64,000 nt of DNA from Pseudomonas sp. P7548 (lineage in GTDB: Bacteria > Pseudomonadota > Gammaproteobacteria > Pseudomonadales > Pseudomonadaceae). Positions 13,560 through 22,303 of this stretch are shown piece after piece (within the stretch, counting starts at the first letter, position 1; every line of letters begins with the position of its first letter). The stretch covers positions 186,001-250,000 of the forward strand of contig NZ_JACARO010000015.1 in assembly GCF_013386585.1 (NCBI RefSeq), written 5' to 3'. Below the pieces are notes generated by a model. The model searched no databases. It was not told where the DNA came from and saw only the letters and a program-made list of their open reading frames with translations. A program made the position numbers and the translations under genes.

Positions 13560-15230
13560 ATGACAACAACCAACACCCCCGACTCGCGCTGGACGCGGCG
13601 GCGCGACGAGAAGCAGCGGCGGCTCGGGCGGGTCAAACAGTATGCAGACGGGGCCGTGTTGCCCAGCGACAAGATCGTCGAGGCCCTGGAAGCCCTGATC
13701 CTCCCCGGCGACCGCGTGGTGCTGGAAGGCAACAACCAGAAACAGGCCGACTTTCTCTCCCGCTCCCTGGCCAAGGCCGACCCCGCCAAGCTCCACGATT
13801 TGCACATGATCATGCCCAGTGTCGGCCGCTCCGAGCACCTGGACCTGTTTGAAAAGGGCATCGCCCGCAAGCTCGACTTCTCCTTCGCGGGCACCCAGTC
13901 CCTGCGCATCAGCCAGTTGCTCGAAGACGGCCTGCTGGAAATCGGCGCGATCCATACCTACATCGAACTCTACGCACGGCTGGTGGTGGACCTGATCCCC
14001 AATGTCGTCCTGTCTGCCGGCTTCATGGCCGACCGCGCCGGCAACATCTACACCGGCGCCAGCACCGAAGACACTCCCGCGTTGATCGAGCCGGCTGCCT
14101 TCAGCGATGGCATCGTGATCGTGCAGGTCAACCAGTTGGTGGACGACGTCACCGACTTACCCCGCGTCGACATTCCGGCCAGTTGGGTGGACTTCGTGGT
14201 GGTGGCCGACAAACCCTTCTACATCGAGCCGCTGTTCACCCGCGACCCGCGCCACATCAAGCCGGTGCATGTGTTAATGGCGATGATGGCGATCCGTGGC
14301 ATCTACGAAAAACACAATGTGCAGTCCCTCAACCACGGCATCGGGTTCAACACCGCGGCCATTGAGTTGATCCTGCCCACCTACGGCGAATCCCTCGGCC
14401 TCAAGGGTAAGATCTGCCGCAACTGGACCCTCAACCCGCACCCGACGCTGATCCCTGCCATCGAAAGTGGCTGGGTAGAAAGCGTGCATTGCTTCGGCAC
14501 CGAACTGGGCATGGAGAACTACATCGCCGCACGGCCGGATGTGTTCTTCACCGGCCGCGATGGCTCGATGCGTTCCAACCGCATGTTCTGCCAACTGGCC
14601 GGCCAATACGCGGTGGACCTGTTCATCGGCGCCACCCTGCAAGTCGACGGCGACGGCCATTCCTCCACCGTGACCCGTGGCCGTCTCGCCGGGTTTGGCG
14701 GTGCGCCGAACATGGGCCACGACCCACGCGGTCGCCGCCATGGCACCCCGGCATGGCTGGACATGCGCCACGACGACGCGCCCGAAGCGCTGTTGGAGCG
14801 CGGCAAAAAGCTGGTGGTGCAAATGGTCGAGACCTTCCAGGAAGGCGGCAAACCGACTTTCGTCGACACCCTTGACGCGGTGGAAGTCGCGCGCAAAAGC
14901 GGCATGCCCCTGGCGCCGATCATGATCTACGGCGACGACGTCACCCACCTGCTCACCGAAGAAGGCATCGCCTACCTGTACAAGGCGCGCTCCCTGGAGG
15001 AGCGCCAGGCGATGATCGCCGCCGTCGCAGGCGTCACCGCCATCGGCCTGCGCCACAACCCCAAGGACACCGCGCGCATGCGCCGCGAAGGCCTGATCGC
15101 CTTGCCCGAAGACTTGGGCATCCGTCGCACCGACGCCACTCGCGAGCTGTTGGCCGCCAAGAGCGTGGCCGACCTGGTGGACTGGTCCGGTGGCCTGTAC
15201 AACCCGCCCGCCAAGTTCAGGAGCTGGTAA
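13560..15230 (+). CDS. mdcA: Malonate decarboxylase alpha subunit (acetyl-S-ACP:malonate ACP transferase)
   Basis: A 556-residue protein of full family length starting MTTTNTPDSRWTRRRDEK. It swaps malonate for acetate on the phosphoribosyl-dephospho-CoA arm of the delta subunit, forming malonyl-S-ACP. Recognisable stretches are KIVEALEALILPGDRVVLEG, GRSEHLDLFEKGIARKLDF, SAGFMADRAGNIYTGA and FGGAPNMGHDPRGRRHG. The ATG at 13560 follows GTGGAGCGACC. It is the first gene of a tightly packed operon and abuts mdcB (stop ends at 15230, next ATG at 15231). A candidate MdcR site lies upstream. Confidence 0.97.
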   Translation: MTTTNTPDSRWTRRRDEKQRRLGRVKQYADGAVLPSDKIVEALEALILPGDRVVLEGNNQKQADFLSRSLAKADPAKLHDLHMIMPSVGRSEHLDLFEKGIARKLDFSFAGTQSLRISQLLEDGLLEIGAIHTYIELYARLVVDLIPNVVLSAGFMADRAGNIYTGASTEDTPALIEPAAFSDGIVIVQVNQLVDDVTDLPRVDIPASWVDFVVVADKPFYIEPLFTRDPRHIKPVHVLMAMMAIRGIYEKHNVQSLNHGIGFNTAAIELILPTYGESLGLKGKICRNWTLNPHPTLIPAIESGWVESVHCFGTELGMENYIAARPDVFFTGRDGSMRSNRMFCQLAGQYAVDLFIGATLQVDGDGHSSTVTRGRLAGFGGAPNMGHDPRGRRHGTPAWLDMRHDDAPEALLERGKKLVVQMVETFQEGGKPTFVDTLDAVEVARKSGMPLAPIMIYGDDVTHLLTEEGIAYLYKARSLEERQAMIAAVAGVTAIGLRHNPKDTARMRREGLIALPEDLGIRRTDATRELLAAKSVADLVDWSGGLYNPPAKFRSW

Positions 15231-16064
15231 ATGCGCGCCCTCAAACTGCATGAATTGACCCTCGCCGACCGCCTCGCGGACATGGCCGTCGATGCCTTGA
15301 TCGATGAGGCGGACCTGTCGCCCAAGCCGGCCCTGGTCGACCGTCGCGGCAACGGCGCCCACAACGATTTGCACCTGGGCCTGATGCACGCCTCGGCACT
15401 GTCGTTGTGGCCGATGTTCAAGGAAATGGCCGAAGCGGCCATCGAGTTCGGTGAAGTCGGCTTGCCCCTGCGTGAAGCCTTGGGGCGGATCGGCCGCGAA
15501 GGCGAACAAGCCATGCTCGCCACCACCGACGGCGTGAATACCCATCGCGGCGCGATCTGGGCCCTCGGTTTGCTCACCGCTGCGGCAGCCCTGGCGCCCC
15601 GTGCCGTGACGCTGACCGCTGCCCGCTTGGCCTTGCTCAACGACCGTTATGCCCCGCAACCGATGAGCCACGGTGCCCAGGTCGCGCAACGCTACGGCGC
15701 ACGCGGCGCCCGTGAAGAAGCGCAACTGGGCTTCCCTTCGGTGATGCAGCGCGGCCTGCCGCAACTGCGCAAAAGTCGTCTGCAAGACGCCGGCGAGCAG
15801 AACGCCCGCCTAGACGCCTTGCTTGCGATCATGACCGAGCTGGCCGACACCTGTGTGCTCTACCGCGCAGGCCCTGAAGGCATCAGCGCCATGCAACACG
15901 GCGCCCAAGCCGTGCTGGACGCGGGCGGCAGCGCGACCCTGGCCGGTCGCCGCCAACTGCATGCGCTGGACCAACACCTGCTGGCCCTGAATGCCTCCCC
16001 GGGCGGCGCCGCCGACCTGTTGGCCGCCTGCCTGTTTATCGACCGCCTCGACGGAGCGTTGTGA
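15231..16064 (+). CDS. mdcB: Triphosphoribosyl-dephospho-CoA synthase MdcB
   Basis: A 277-residue CitG-family protein. It makes 2'-(5''-triphosphoribosyl)-3'-dephospho-CoA from ATP and dephospho-CoA, the precursor of the prosthetic group on MdcC. The conserved N-terminal part includes [20 protein letters not shown] and [20 protein letters not shown], followed by [17 protein letters not shown]. It follows mdcA without a gap, and its TGA overlaps the mdcC start (TGATG). Confidence 0.95.
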   Translation: MRALKLHELTLADRLADMAVDALIDEADLSPKPALVDRRGNGAHNDLHLGLMHASALSLWPMFKEMAEAAIEFGEVGLPLREALGRIGREGEQAMLATTDGVNTHRGAIWALGLLTAAAALAPRAVTLTAARLALLNDRYAPQPMSHGAQVAQRYGARGAREEAQLGFPSVMQRGLPQLRKSRLQDAGEQNARLDALLAIMTELADTCVLYRAGPEGISAMQHGAQAVLDAGGSATLAGRRQLHALDQHLLALNASPGGAADLLAACLFIDRLDGAL

Positions 16065-16363
16065 TGGAAACCTTATCCTTTGAATTCCCCGCCGGACAGC
16101 CGCCCAAAGGCCGTGCGCTGGTGGGGTGTGTCGGCTCCGGCGACCTGGAAGTGCTGCTGGAGCCGGGCACGCCGGGCACCCTGACCATCCAGGTGCAGAC
16201 CTCGGTCAACGGCGCCGAGCAGCGCTGGCAGCACCTGTTCGAACGCATCTTTCAAGAGCAAACGCCACCGGCGTTGAAGATCGATATCCACGACTTCGGC
16301 GCGACACCCGGTGTGGTGCGTTTGCGCCTGGAGCAAGGTTTCGAGGAGATCGGCCATGACTGA
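16064..16363 (+). CDS. mdcC: Malonate decarboxylase acyl carrier protein, delta subunit
   Basis: A 99-residue acyl carrier protein beginning [20 protein letters not shown]. It carries a phosphoribosyl-dephospho-CoA group on a serine; the segment GRALVGCVGSGDLEVLLEPG contains the expected Ser. The start is the ATG at 16064, overlapping the mdcB stop by one base, in preference to the GTG at 16061. It overlaps mdcD by eight bases. The acetyl and malonyl groups handled by MdcA, MdcD-MdcE and MdcH ride on this subunit. Confidence 0.94.
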   Translation: METLSFEFPAGQPPKGRALVGCVGSGDLEVLLEPGTPGTLTIQVQTSVNGAEQRWQHLFERIFQEQTPPALKIDIHDFGATPGVVRLRLEQGFEEIGHD

Positions 16364-17198
16364 CTTACTCGCCAAACACAGCTTCGTCGAACTCGGCGCA
16401 CGTCAGCGTGCCAAGGCCTTGCTGGACGCCGGCACCTACCGTGAATTGATCGACCCGTTCCAGCGCGTCATGTCGCCGTGGCTCAGCCGCCAGGGCGTGG
16501 TGCCGCAAGCCGATGACGGCGTGGTGATCGCCAAGGGCAGCCTCGCCGGCAAGCCGGTGGTGATCGCGGCCATCGAAGGTAATTTCCAGGGCGGCAGCCT
16601 CGGTGAAGTCGGCGGGGCAAAAATCGCCGGTGCGCTTGAGCTGGCGGCCGAAGACAACCGCAAGGGTATTCCCACGCGTGCCGTGCTGTTGCTGGAAACC
16701 GGTGGCGTGCGCCTGCAGGAAGCCAACCTGGGGCTGGCGGCGATTGCCGACATCCACGCGGCGATTGTCGACCTGCGCCAGTACCAGCCGGTGATCGGTG
16801 TGGTGGCGGGCAGCGTCGGTTGCTTTGGCGGCATGTCCATCGCGGCCGGGCTGTGCAGTTACCTGGTGGTCACCCGCGAAGCACGGGTGGGCCTGAACGG
16901 CCCGCAAGTGATCGAGCAGGAAGCCGGGCTGGACGAATACGACTCCCGCGACCGGCCATTCATCTGGAGCCTTACCGGTGGCGAGCAACGCTTCAACAGC
17001 GGGTTGGCTGACCGTTACGTGGCCGACGATGTGGCCGAGATTCAGCAGACCGTCAGCGACCTGCTGGAGCAGGGCCTACCCGCTCAACCACGCAGTCGCC
17101 AGGCCGAGCACTACCTGGCGCGCCTGGCCGAACTGGGCGCCACGCCACAAATCGATGCGGCGACGGTGCGTGCGCTGTATCAAGGAGATCGCTCATGA
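16356..17198 (+). CDS. mdcD: Malonate decarboxylase beta subunit
   Basis: A 280-residue carboxyltransferase-fold protein (crotonase superfamily). Motifs include GVVIAKGSLAGKPVVIAAIE, FQGGSLGEVGGAKIAGALEL, and the oxyanion-type segment AGSVGCFGGMSIAAGLCS. With the gamma subunit it removes carbon dioxide from malonyl-S-ACP. The ATG at 16356 (MTDLLAKHSFVELGARQR) overlaps the mdcC end by eight bases; the frame opens further upstream only inside mdcC. It overlaps mdcE by four bases (ATGA). Confidence 0.96.
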   Translation: MTDLLAKHSFVELGARQRAKALLDAGTYRELIDPFQRVMSPWLSRQGVVPQADDGVVIAKGSLAGKPVVIAAIEGNFQGGSLGEVGGAKIAGALELAAEDNRKGIPTRAVLLLETGGVRLQEANLGLAAIADIHAAIVDLRQYQPVIGVVAGSVGCFGGMSIAAGLCSYLVVTREARVGLNGPQVIEQEAGLDEYDSRDRPFIWSLTGGEQRFNSGLADRYVADDVAEIQQTVSDLLEQGLPAQPRSRQAEHYLARLAELGATPQIDAATVRALYQGDRS

Positions 17199-17965
17199 GA
17201 GGTTTGCAGTGGTTCAACGCATTGAGCGTGGGGGCAACGCCCGTCGAGGGTTTGCCGGCTTCGCTGAAAGTGGCTGACGGCCTGTTGGGCGGGCAACCTG
17301 TGCGCTTTATCGCCGTGGTCACCGACCCGCACAACCGCTTTCCCCGCGCACGCAACGGCGAGGTCGGGTTGCTCGAAGGCTGGGGCCTGGCCAAGGCGGT
17401 GGATGAAGCCATCGCCCGTGGCGACAAGCGCCCGCTGATCGCTATCGTCGACGTGCCGAGCCAAGCCTACGGCCGTCGCGAAGAAGCCCTCGGTATCCAT
17501 CAGGCCCTGGCCGCCGCCGCTGACAGTTATGCCCGCGCCCGGCTGGCCGGGCACCCGGTGATTGCGCTGCTGGTGGGCAAGGCGATGTCGGGCGCGTTCC
17601 TCGCCCACGGCTACCAGGCCAACCGCCTGATCGCCCTGCGCGACCCGGGCGTGATGGTACACGCCATGGGCAAGGCCTCGGCGGCGCGGGTTACTTTGCG
17701 CAGTGTCGAGGAGCTGGAAGCGTTGGCCGCCAGCGTGCCGCCCATGGCGTATGACATCGACAGCTATGCCAGCCTGGGTTTGCTGTGGGAGACCTTGTCG
17801 GTTGAGCAGATCGAACAGCCGACGCCACAGGATGTGGCACGGGTGGGCGATTGCCTGGTGAGTGCAATCAAGGACATCGACGGCACCGATTTGAGCAGCC
17901 GCCTGGGTGCTGCCCATCGCGCCGCCTCCAGCCACGTGCGCCAACTGCTACGGGAGCAATGGTGA
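17195..17965 (+). CDS. mdcE: Malonate decarboxylase gamma subunit
   Basis: A 256-residue partner of MdcD, also of carboxyltransferase fold. Features are FIAVVTDPHNRFPRARNGEV, GLLEGWGLAKAVDEAIARGD, LLVGKAMSGAFLAHGYQANR and PGVMVHAMGKASAARVTLRS. Together the two subunits act as the malonyl-S-ACP decarboxylase. The ATG overlaps the mdcD stop (ATGA) and follows AAGGAGATCGCTC. Confidence 0.96.
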   Translation: MRGLQWFNALSVGATPVEGLPASLKVADGLLGGQPVRFIAVVTDPHNRFPRARNGEVGLLEGWGLAKAVDEAIARGDKRPLIAIVDVPSQAYGRREEALGIHQALAAAADSYARARLAGHPVIALLVGKAMSGAFLAHGYQANRLIALRDPGVMVHAMGKASAARVTLRSVEELEALAASVPPMAYDIDSYASLGLLWETLSVEQIEQPTPQDVARVGDCLVSAIKDIDGTDLSSRLGAAHRAASSHVRQLLREQW

Positions 17966-18546
17966 ACGCGCACGACTTGCTCTGGGGCATGACCCCGGCG
18001 CACCTGCCCGCTGACGCCCCGGCGTGGGCGGTGCAGGCGGTGGGCACGGTGGTGGTGCGCCGCGCGACGGTTGCCGCAGGTTATGTCCCGGTGGGCGTGC
18101 GTGGCCGTTCGCGTGAGCAACGGTTTGCCGTACTCATGCCGCTGGCTGCCGTGCAACGGCGGGTAGCGCCGGAAGCATTGCGTGATGTTGTCTCTCGACG
18201 AGACTTGCCCGCATTGCAGGCTCTGGATCAATTACGGCCGGTGCTGGCGACCTTAAATTGGGGCGTCACCGGCAGCGCCGGATTTGAGTTGGCCACGGGC
18301 ATTGAAGCGCTGCATGCCCAGAGCGACCTGGATCTGATTCTGCGCACGCCCCTGCCGCTGGACCGCAGCGAGGCGCGCGACCTGTTGGCAACCTTGGACC
18401 AGGCCGTGTGCGCCGTGGACCTGCAATTGCAAACGCCCTTCGGCGCAGTGGCCTTGCGCGAATGGGCCGGCCCCTCACGGCGGGTGCTGTTGAAAACCAC
18501 CAGTGGCGCCCATCTGGTGCTCGACCCTTGGCAGGCCGTGGCATGA
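17962..18546 (+). CDS. mdcG: Phosphoribosyl-dephospho-CoA transferase MdcG
   Basis: About 194 residues. It attaches the prosthetic group made by MdcB to apo-MdcC. The nucleotidyltransferase-like core GVTGSAGFELATGIEALHAQ, SDLDLILRTPLPL and AVDLQLQTPFGAVALREWAG is visible, with an Asp pair in SDLDL that probably binds metal. Two starts are possible: ATG at 17959 or GTG at 17962. I prefer the GTG because GGAG at 17953 then has a five-base spacer. It overlaps mdcE and mdcH by four bases each. Confidence 0.93.
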   Translation: MNAHDLLWGMTPAHLPADAPAWAVQAVGTVVVRRATVAAGYVPVGVRGRSREQRFAVLMPLAAVQRRVAPEALRDVVSRRDLPALQALDQLRPVLATLNWGVTGSAGFELATGIEALHAQSDLDLILRTPLPLDRSEARDLLATLDQAVCAVDLQLQTPFGAVALREWAGPSRRVLLKTTSGAHLVLDPWQAVA

Positions 18547-19442
18547 GCAGCTTTCTGGTGTTCCCCGGGCAAGGCGCCCAGCGGCCGGGCATGCTCCAGG
18601 CGCTGCCCGCCGATGTGCTGGATGAAGCCAGCCAAGCCTTGGGTGAAGACGTCCGCACCCTGGATTCAGCGCACGCCTTGGCCAATACCCGCGCCGTCCA
18701 GCTGTGCCTGCTGATCGCCGGCGTGGCCCACGCCCGCCTGTTGCAACACACCCCGGATTACGTCGCGGGCCTTTCCATCGGCGCATACCCGGCCGCCGTG
18801 ATCGCCGGTGCCCTGGCGTTTGCCGATGCGGTGAAACTGGTCAGCCTGCGCGGCGAACTGATGCAAAACGCTTATCCACACGGCTACGGGATGACGGCCA
18901 TCATCGGCCCGCCGTTATCCACAGTCGAAGCGCTGCTGGCTGAAGTGAATAGCCCGGAAACCCCGGTGTACCTGGCCAATATCAACGCCGACAACCAGAC
19001 CGTGATTGCCGGCAGCGACGCCGCCATGACGCGTATCGCCCAACGTATCAAAGGCAACGGCGTGGCCAAGCGCCTGGCCGTGAGTGTGCCGTCTCACTGC
19101 GCGCTGCTGGAGCAACCGGCCCAGGTGTTGGCCCAGGCGTTCGTTGCGCTCAAGCCGCCGCGCATCACCTACCTGAGCAGCACCCGTGCGCGGCCTGTGC
19201 ACAACCCCGAACAACTGCGCGACGACCTCGCCTTCAACATGTGCCGCGTCGTCGACTGGCGCGGCACCGTGCAAAGCGCCTACGAGCGCGGCGTGCGCCT
19301 GCAGATCGAGCTGCCCCCCGGCGCCGTGCTCACCGGCTTGTCACGCCGCGTGTTCGAGCAAGGCACGGTGATCGCCTGCGAGGGCGCACGCCTGGACACC
19401 TTGCAGGCCCTGCTGCAAGAGGAGGAGCGCCGCCACCGATAA
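18543..19442 (+). CDS. mdcH: Malonate decarboxylase epsilon subunit (malonyl-CoA:ACP transacylase)
   Basis: A 299-residue acyltransferase. It has the FabD-like N-terminus FLVFPGQGAQRPGML, the nucleophile motif GLSIGAYPAAVIAGALAF (GLSIG in place of the common GHSLG), NADNQTVIAGSD, and the second catalytic His in VPSHCALLEQPAQ. It loads a malonyl group onto MdcC to prime the cycle. The ATG overlaps the mdcG stop (ATGA at 18543). It is the last of the enzyme genes; the transporter genes follow after 67 bases. Confidence 0.95.
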   Translation: MSSFLVFPGQGAQRPGMLQALPADVLDEASQALGEDVRTLDSAHALANTRAVQLCLLIAGVAHARLLQHTPDYVAGLSIGAYPAAVIAGALAFADAVKLVSLRGELMQNAYPHGYGMTAIIGPPLSTVEALLAEVNSPETPVYLANINADNQTVIAGSDAAMTRIAQRIKGNGVAKRLAVSVPSHCALLEQPAQVLAQAFVALKPPRITYLSSTRARPVHNPEQLRDDLAFNMCRVVDWRGTVQSAYERGVRLQIELPPGAVLTGLSRRVFEQGTVIACEGARLDTLQALLQEEERRHR

Positions 19443-19509
19443 AGCACCACCCAAGGCTTTCGAAGCACAACAACAACAATTTCGATCGAGCACTTTGAGG
19501 ACAACAACG

Positions 19510-19914
19510 ATGATTATCTACGGTGTGGCATTGCTGGCGATCTGCACGCTGGCGGGCGTGATCATGGGCGACATGCTCGGCGTGTTGCTGGGGGTCAAAT
19601 CCAACGTGGGCGGGGTGGGCATCGCAATGATCCTGCTGATCTGCGCCCGTTTGTGGATGCAAAAACGTGGCGGCATGACCAAGGATTGCGAGATGGGCGT
19701 GGGCTTCTGGGGCGCCATGTACATCCCGGTGGTGGTGGCGATGGCGGCGCAACAGAACGTGGTCACGGCCTTGCACGGCGGTCCTGTCGCGGTCCTGGCG
19801 GCGATGGGTTCCGTGGTGGTCTGTGGTTGCACCATCGCGCTCATCAGCCGTACCCACAAGGGCGAACCGTTGCCCGCCGAAGAGCCGCTGATCGCTGCTG
19901 CGGGAGGTCGCTGA
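19510..19914 (+). CDS. madL: Malonate transporter subunit MadL
   Basis: A 134-residue membrane protein starting MIIYGVALLAICTLAGVIMG, with about four hydrophobic segments. It forms a two-component malonate:cation symporter with MadM in the inner membrane. The start is the ATG at 19510 behind GAGGACAACAACG; an in-frame ATG-like codon at 19495 would add five residues. The stop is one base ahead of the madM start. It completes the uptake part of the malonate operon. Confidence 0.94.
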   Translation: MIIYGVALLAICTLAGVIMGDMLGVLLGVKSNVGGVGIAMILLICARLWMQKRGGMTKDCEMGVGFWGAMYIPVVVAMAAQQNVVTALHGGPVAVLAAMGSVVVCGCTIALISRTHKGEPLPAEEPLIAAAGGR

Positions 19915-19915
19915 T

Positions 19916-20680
19916 ATGTGGGATCTCATCGAAAAAGGGTTGGAACATAACGGCCTGATCACCGCCTTTGCCTTCGTCGGCGTGGTGATGTGGATTTCCG
20001 TGGTGCTGTCCAAGCGCCTCACCTTTGGGCGAATTCATGGTTCGGCGATTGCCATCGTCATCGGCCTGGTTTTGGCGTGGGTCGGTGGCACGGTCACTGG
20101 CGGGCAAAAAGGCTTGGCCGACATGGCACTGTTCTCCGGCATTGGCCTGATGGGCGGCGCGATGCTGCGTGACTTCGCCATCGTTGCCACGGCGTTTGAA
20201 GTGCAAGCCACCGAGGCACGCAAAGCCGGATTGATCGGGGTGATTGCGCTGCTGTTGGGCACGGTGTTGCCGTTCATTGTTGGTGCGAGCATGGCCTGGG
20301 CATTTGGTTATCGTGATGCGATCAGCATGACGACTATCGGTGCCGGCGCGGTGACGTACATCGTTGGCCCGGTGACCGGAGCGGCCATTGGTGCGACCTC
20401 GGACGTGATGGCGCTGTCGATTGCCACGGGCTTGATCAAGGCCATTCTGGTGATGGTCGGCACGCCGGTGGCGGCGCGCTGGATGGGCCTGGACAACCCG
20501 CGTTCGGCGATGGTGTTTGGTGGCTTGGCGGGGACGGTCAGCGGTGTGACCGCGGGGCTGGCGGCGACGGATCGGCGGTTGGTGCCCTATGGCGCGCTGA
20601 CGGCGACGTTCCATACCGGGCTTGGGTGTTTGCTGGGGCCTTCGGTGTTGTACTTCATTGTTCGTGGGTTGGTTGGCTAG
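19916..20680 (+). CDS. madM: Malonate transporter subunit MadM
   Basis: A 254-residue polytopic membrane protein starting MWDLIEKGLEHNGLITAFAF. Around seven hydrophobic stretches are visible, rich in Gly and Ala (IAIVIGLVLAWVGGTVTGG, IGLMGGAMLRDFAIVATAF, GAGAVTYIVGPVTGAAIGAT). It is the larger subunit of the MadLM malonate carrier. It follows madL directly, preceded by GGGAGGTCGCTGAT, and converges with mdcR. Confidence 0.94.
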   Translation: MWDLIEKGLEHNGLITAFAFVGVVMWISVVLSKRLTFGRIHGSAIAIVIGLVLAWVGGTVTGGQKGLADMALFSGIGLMGGAMLRDFAIVATAFEVQATEARKAGLIGVIALLLGTVLPFIVGASMAWAFGYRDAISMTTIGAGAVTYIVGPVTGAAIGATSDVMALSIATGLIKAILVMVGTPVAARWMGLDNPRSAMVFGGLAGTVSGVTAGLAATDRRLVPYGALTATFHTGLGCLLGPSVLYFIVRGLVG

Positions 20681-20710
20681 TTTCGGAATTTATGGTGTCT
20701 GGTCGGGCCT

Positions 20711-20798
20711 CTTCGCGAGCAAGCCCGCTCCCACAGTTGATCGGGTTCCAGCATGAAAATGCGGTCGAATGTGGGAGCGGGCTTGCTCGCGAATGCGG
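20711..20798. repeat. Divergent pair of REP elements between madM and mdcR
   Basis: CTTCGCGAGCAAGCCCGCTC continues into CCACA, and the reverse-oriented copy TGTGGGAGCGGGCTTGCTCG starts at 20770. The arms face outward rather than inward as in most other pairs in this window. It lies between the convergent ends of madM and mdcR and could end or protect both transcripts. Confidence 0.9.
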
Positions 20799-20802
20799 TG
20801 TA

Positions 20803-21723
20803 TCAGGTTGCCACCTGGCGATTGGCGTACATCCGGCACTCTGCCAACAACGCCAACAGGTTCGGGTCGCGCTCCTTGGCCTTCAGGAACACCACCCCTA
20901 TCTGCTGCTGCAGCCGGTACCGGGGTTGCAGCGGGATCAGCTTCACCCGGTTCTCATACACCGCCGCAATCCGCCCGGGCAGCAGTGCGTAACCCACGCC
21001 CGAGCTGACCATGCTCAGCAGCGTAAAGATGTCATTGACCTGCATCGCCACCTTCGGCTCGAACCCCGCCTGCTGGAACACGCGGTTGCCATCCTGGTGG
21101 GTGGCGAAGCCCTGGGTGAGGGTGATGAAGGTGGCGTCGCGCACATCCGCCAGGTCGATCTGCTGTTCGCGGTCGAAGGGCGAGTCGGCCGGGGTGGCCA
21201 GGAAGATGTCATCGGAAAACAGCGCGATCTGCTCGCAGTCGGGGTCGTTGGCATGCTCATCCAGGGAGATGAGGATGGCGTCCACTTCCATGTTCTTGAG
21301 CTTGTAGAGCAAGTCGAAGTTGGAGCCCAGGATCAGGTCGATGTTGAGTTCGCTGCGGCGGATCTTCAGGCCCATGATCAATTGCGGCACGGTCTTCACC
21401 GTGAGCGAATAGAGTGACCCCAGCTTGAAACGCTCCGCCGAATAGCCTGCCGCTTCGCGAGTGAGGCGTACGCTGTCGACCACGTCGGCCACCAGTTTCT
21501 GTGCGCGCTCCTCCAACACGTAGGCGCTCTCCAGCGGCGTGAGGTTGCGCCCTTCGTGCTTGAACAGCGGGCAGCGCAGCGCGTTTTCCAGGGAGTGGAT
21601 GGCGCGGTGCACGCTGACGTTGCTGGTTTGCAGCTCGGCGGCGGCCCGGGCCAGGTTGCCGGTGCGCATGAACGCCAGGAAGATTTCCAGCTTCTTGAGG
21701 GTGAACTCTTCGTCGATCAGCAT
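20803..21723 (-). CDS. mdcR: LysR-type malonate utilisation regulator MdcR
   Basis: A 306-residue LysR-type regulator with an N-terminal winged helix (LKKLEIFLAFMRTGNLARAA, then SNVSVHRAIHSLENALRCPL) and a substrate-binding domain from about residue 90. In related Pseudomonas clusters MdcR activates the malonate operon; here it sits at the end of that operon in convergent orientation. The ATG at 21723 (MLIDEEFTLKKLEI) is preferred to a GTG three codons upstream. A T-N11-A dyad ahead of mdcA is its likely target. Confidence 0.9.
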   Translation of the reverse strand: MLIDEEFTLKKLEIFLAFMRTGNLARAAAELQTSNVSVHRAIHSLENALRCPLFKHEGRNLTPLESAYVLEERAQKLVADVVDSVRLTREAAGYSAERFKLGSLYSLTVKTVPQLIMGLKIRRSELNIDLILGSNFDLLYKLKNMEVDAILISLDEHANDPDCEQIALFSDDIFLATPADSPFDREQQIDLADVRDATFITLTQGFATHQDGNRVFQQAGFEPKVAMQVNDIFTLLSMVSSGVGYALLPGRIAAVYENRVKLIPLQPRYRLQQQIGVVFLKAKERDPNLLALLAECRMYANRQVAT

Positions 21724-21760
21724 GGCGGTCACTCTTGTTCGAATGCCGTCGATTGTGCCC

Positions 21761-22303
21761 CTAAAACCAATTCACTCCCAGCCATGCACTGCCCAGGCCC
21801 AGCAATACACCGACGATGATCAGCCAGATCGCGTTGAGCCGCGTGTAATAGACCACGGCGGCGCTGGCCAGGGTCAGGACCAGGCTGGTGGTGTTGTTTT
21901 CCAGGCTGTTCATCAGGATGTAGGTGGAGGCGAGGATCAGGCCGATGGAGATCGGCAGCAGGCTGCGCTTGACCCGTTGCACCCAGGGCGTCTGGGTGTG
22001 CTTTTCCAGCCAGCCGGCGCCGACGTAGGCCAATACCGAACAGGGCACCAGCTTGGCCAGCAAGGCCACCAGTGCACCCGGCAGCCCCGCCGCCTGTTGG
22101 CCGATGAACACCAGGAACATGCCGTTGGGCCCCGGCAGCGCCTGGGACAGGGCGAAGAACGCGACGAATTGCGCGTCGGTGATCCAATGCATGTCCACCA
22201 CGGTGTAGCGGTGGATGTCGCCAATGGCCACGGTGTTGCCGCCAATCGCCATCAGCGACCACAGCGCGCATTGGATCATCAGGTGCAGGAGGACGGTCTG
22301 CAT
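21761..22303 (-). CDS. Chromate transporter, C-terminal-type half (ChrA family)
   Basis: A 180-residue membrane protein of the CHR family, a single-domain version of the usual two-domain ChrA. Features are GGNTVAIGDIHRYTVVDMHW, ITDAQFVAFFALSQALPGPN and five to six hydrophobic segments. The ATG at 22303 overlaps the stop of the upstream half gene (ATGA), so the two halves are made together and probably form a heterodimer. Substrate specificity for chromate cannot be read from the sequence. Confidence 0.88.
   Translation of the reverse strand: MQTVLLHLMIQCALWSLMAIGGNTVAIGDIHRYTVVDMHWITDAQFVAFFALSQALPGPNGMFLVFIGQQAAGLPGALVALLAKLVPCSVLAYVGAGWLEKHTQTPWVQRVKRSLLPISIGLILASTYILMNSLENNTTSLVLTLASAAVVYYTRLNAIWLIIVGVLLGLGSAWLGVNWF

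Noticed and set aside
14274..15785. Minus-strand frame of about 500 codons opposite mdcA-mdcB
   Set aside because: It crosses the junction of two well-supported genes and has no recognisable domain.
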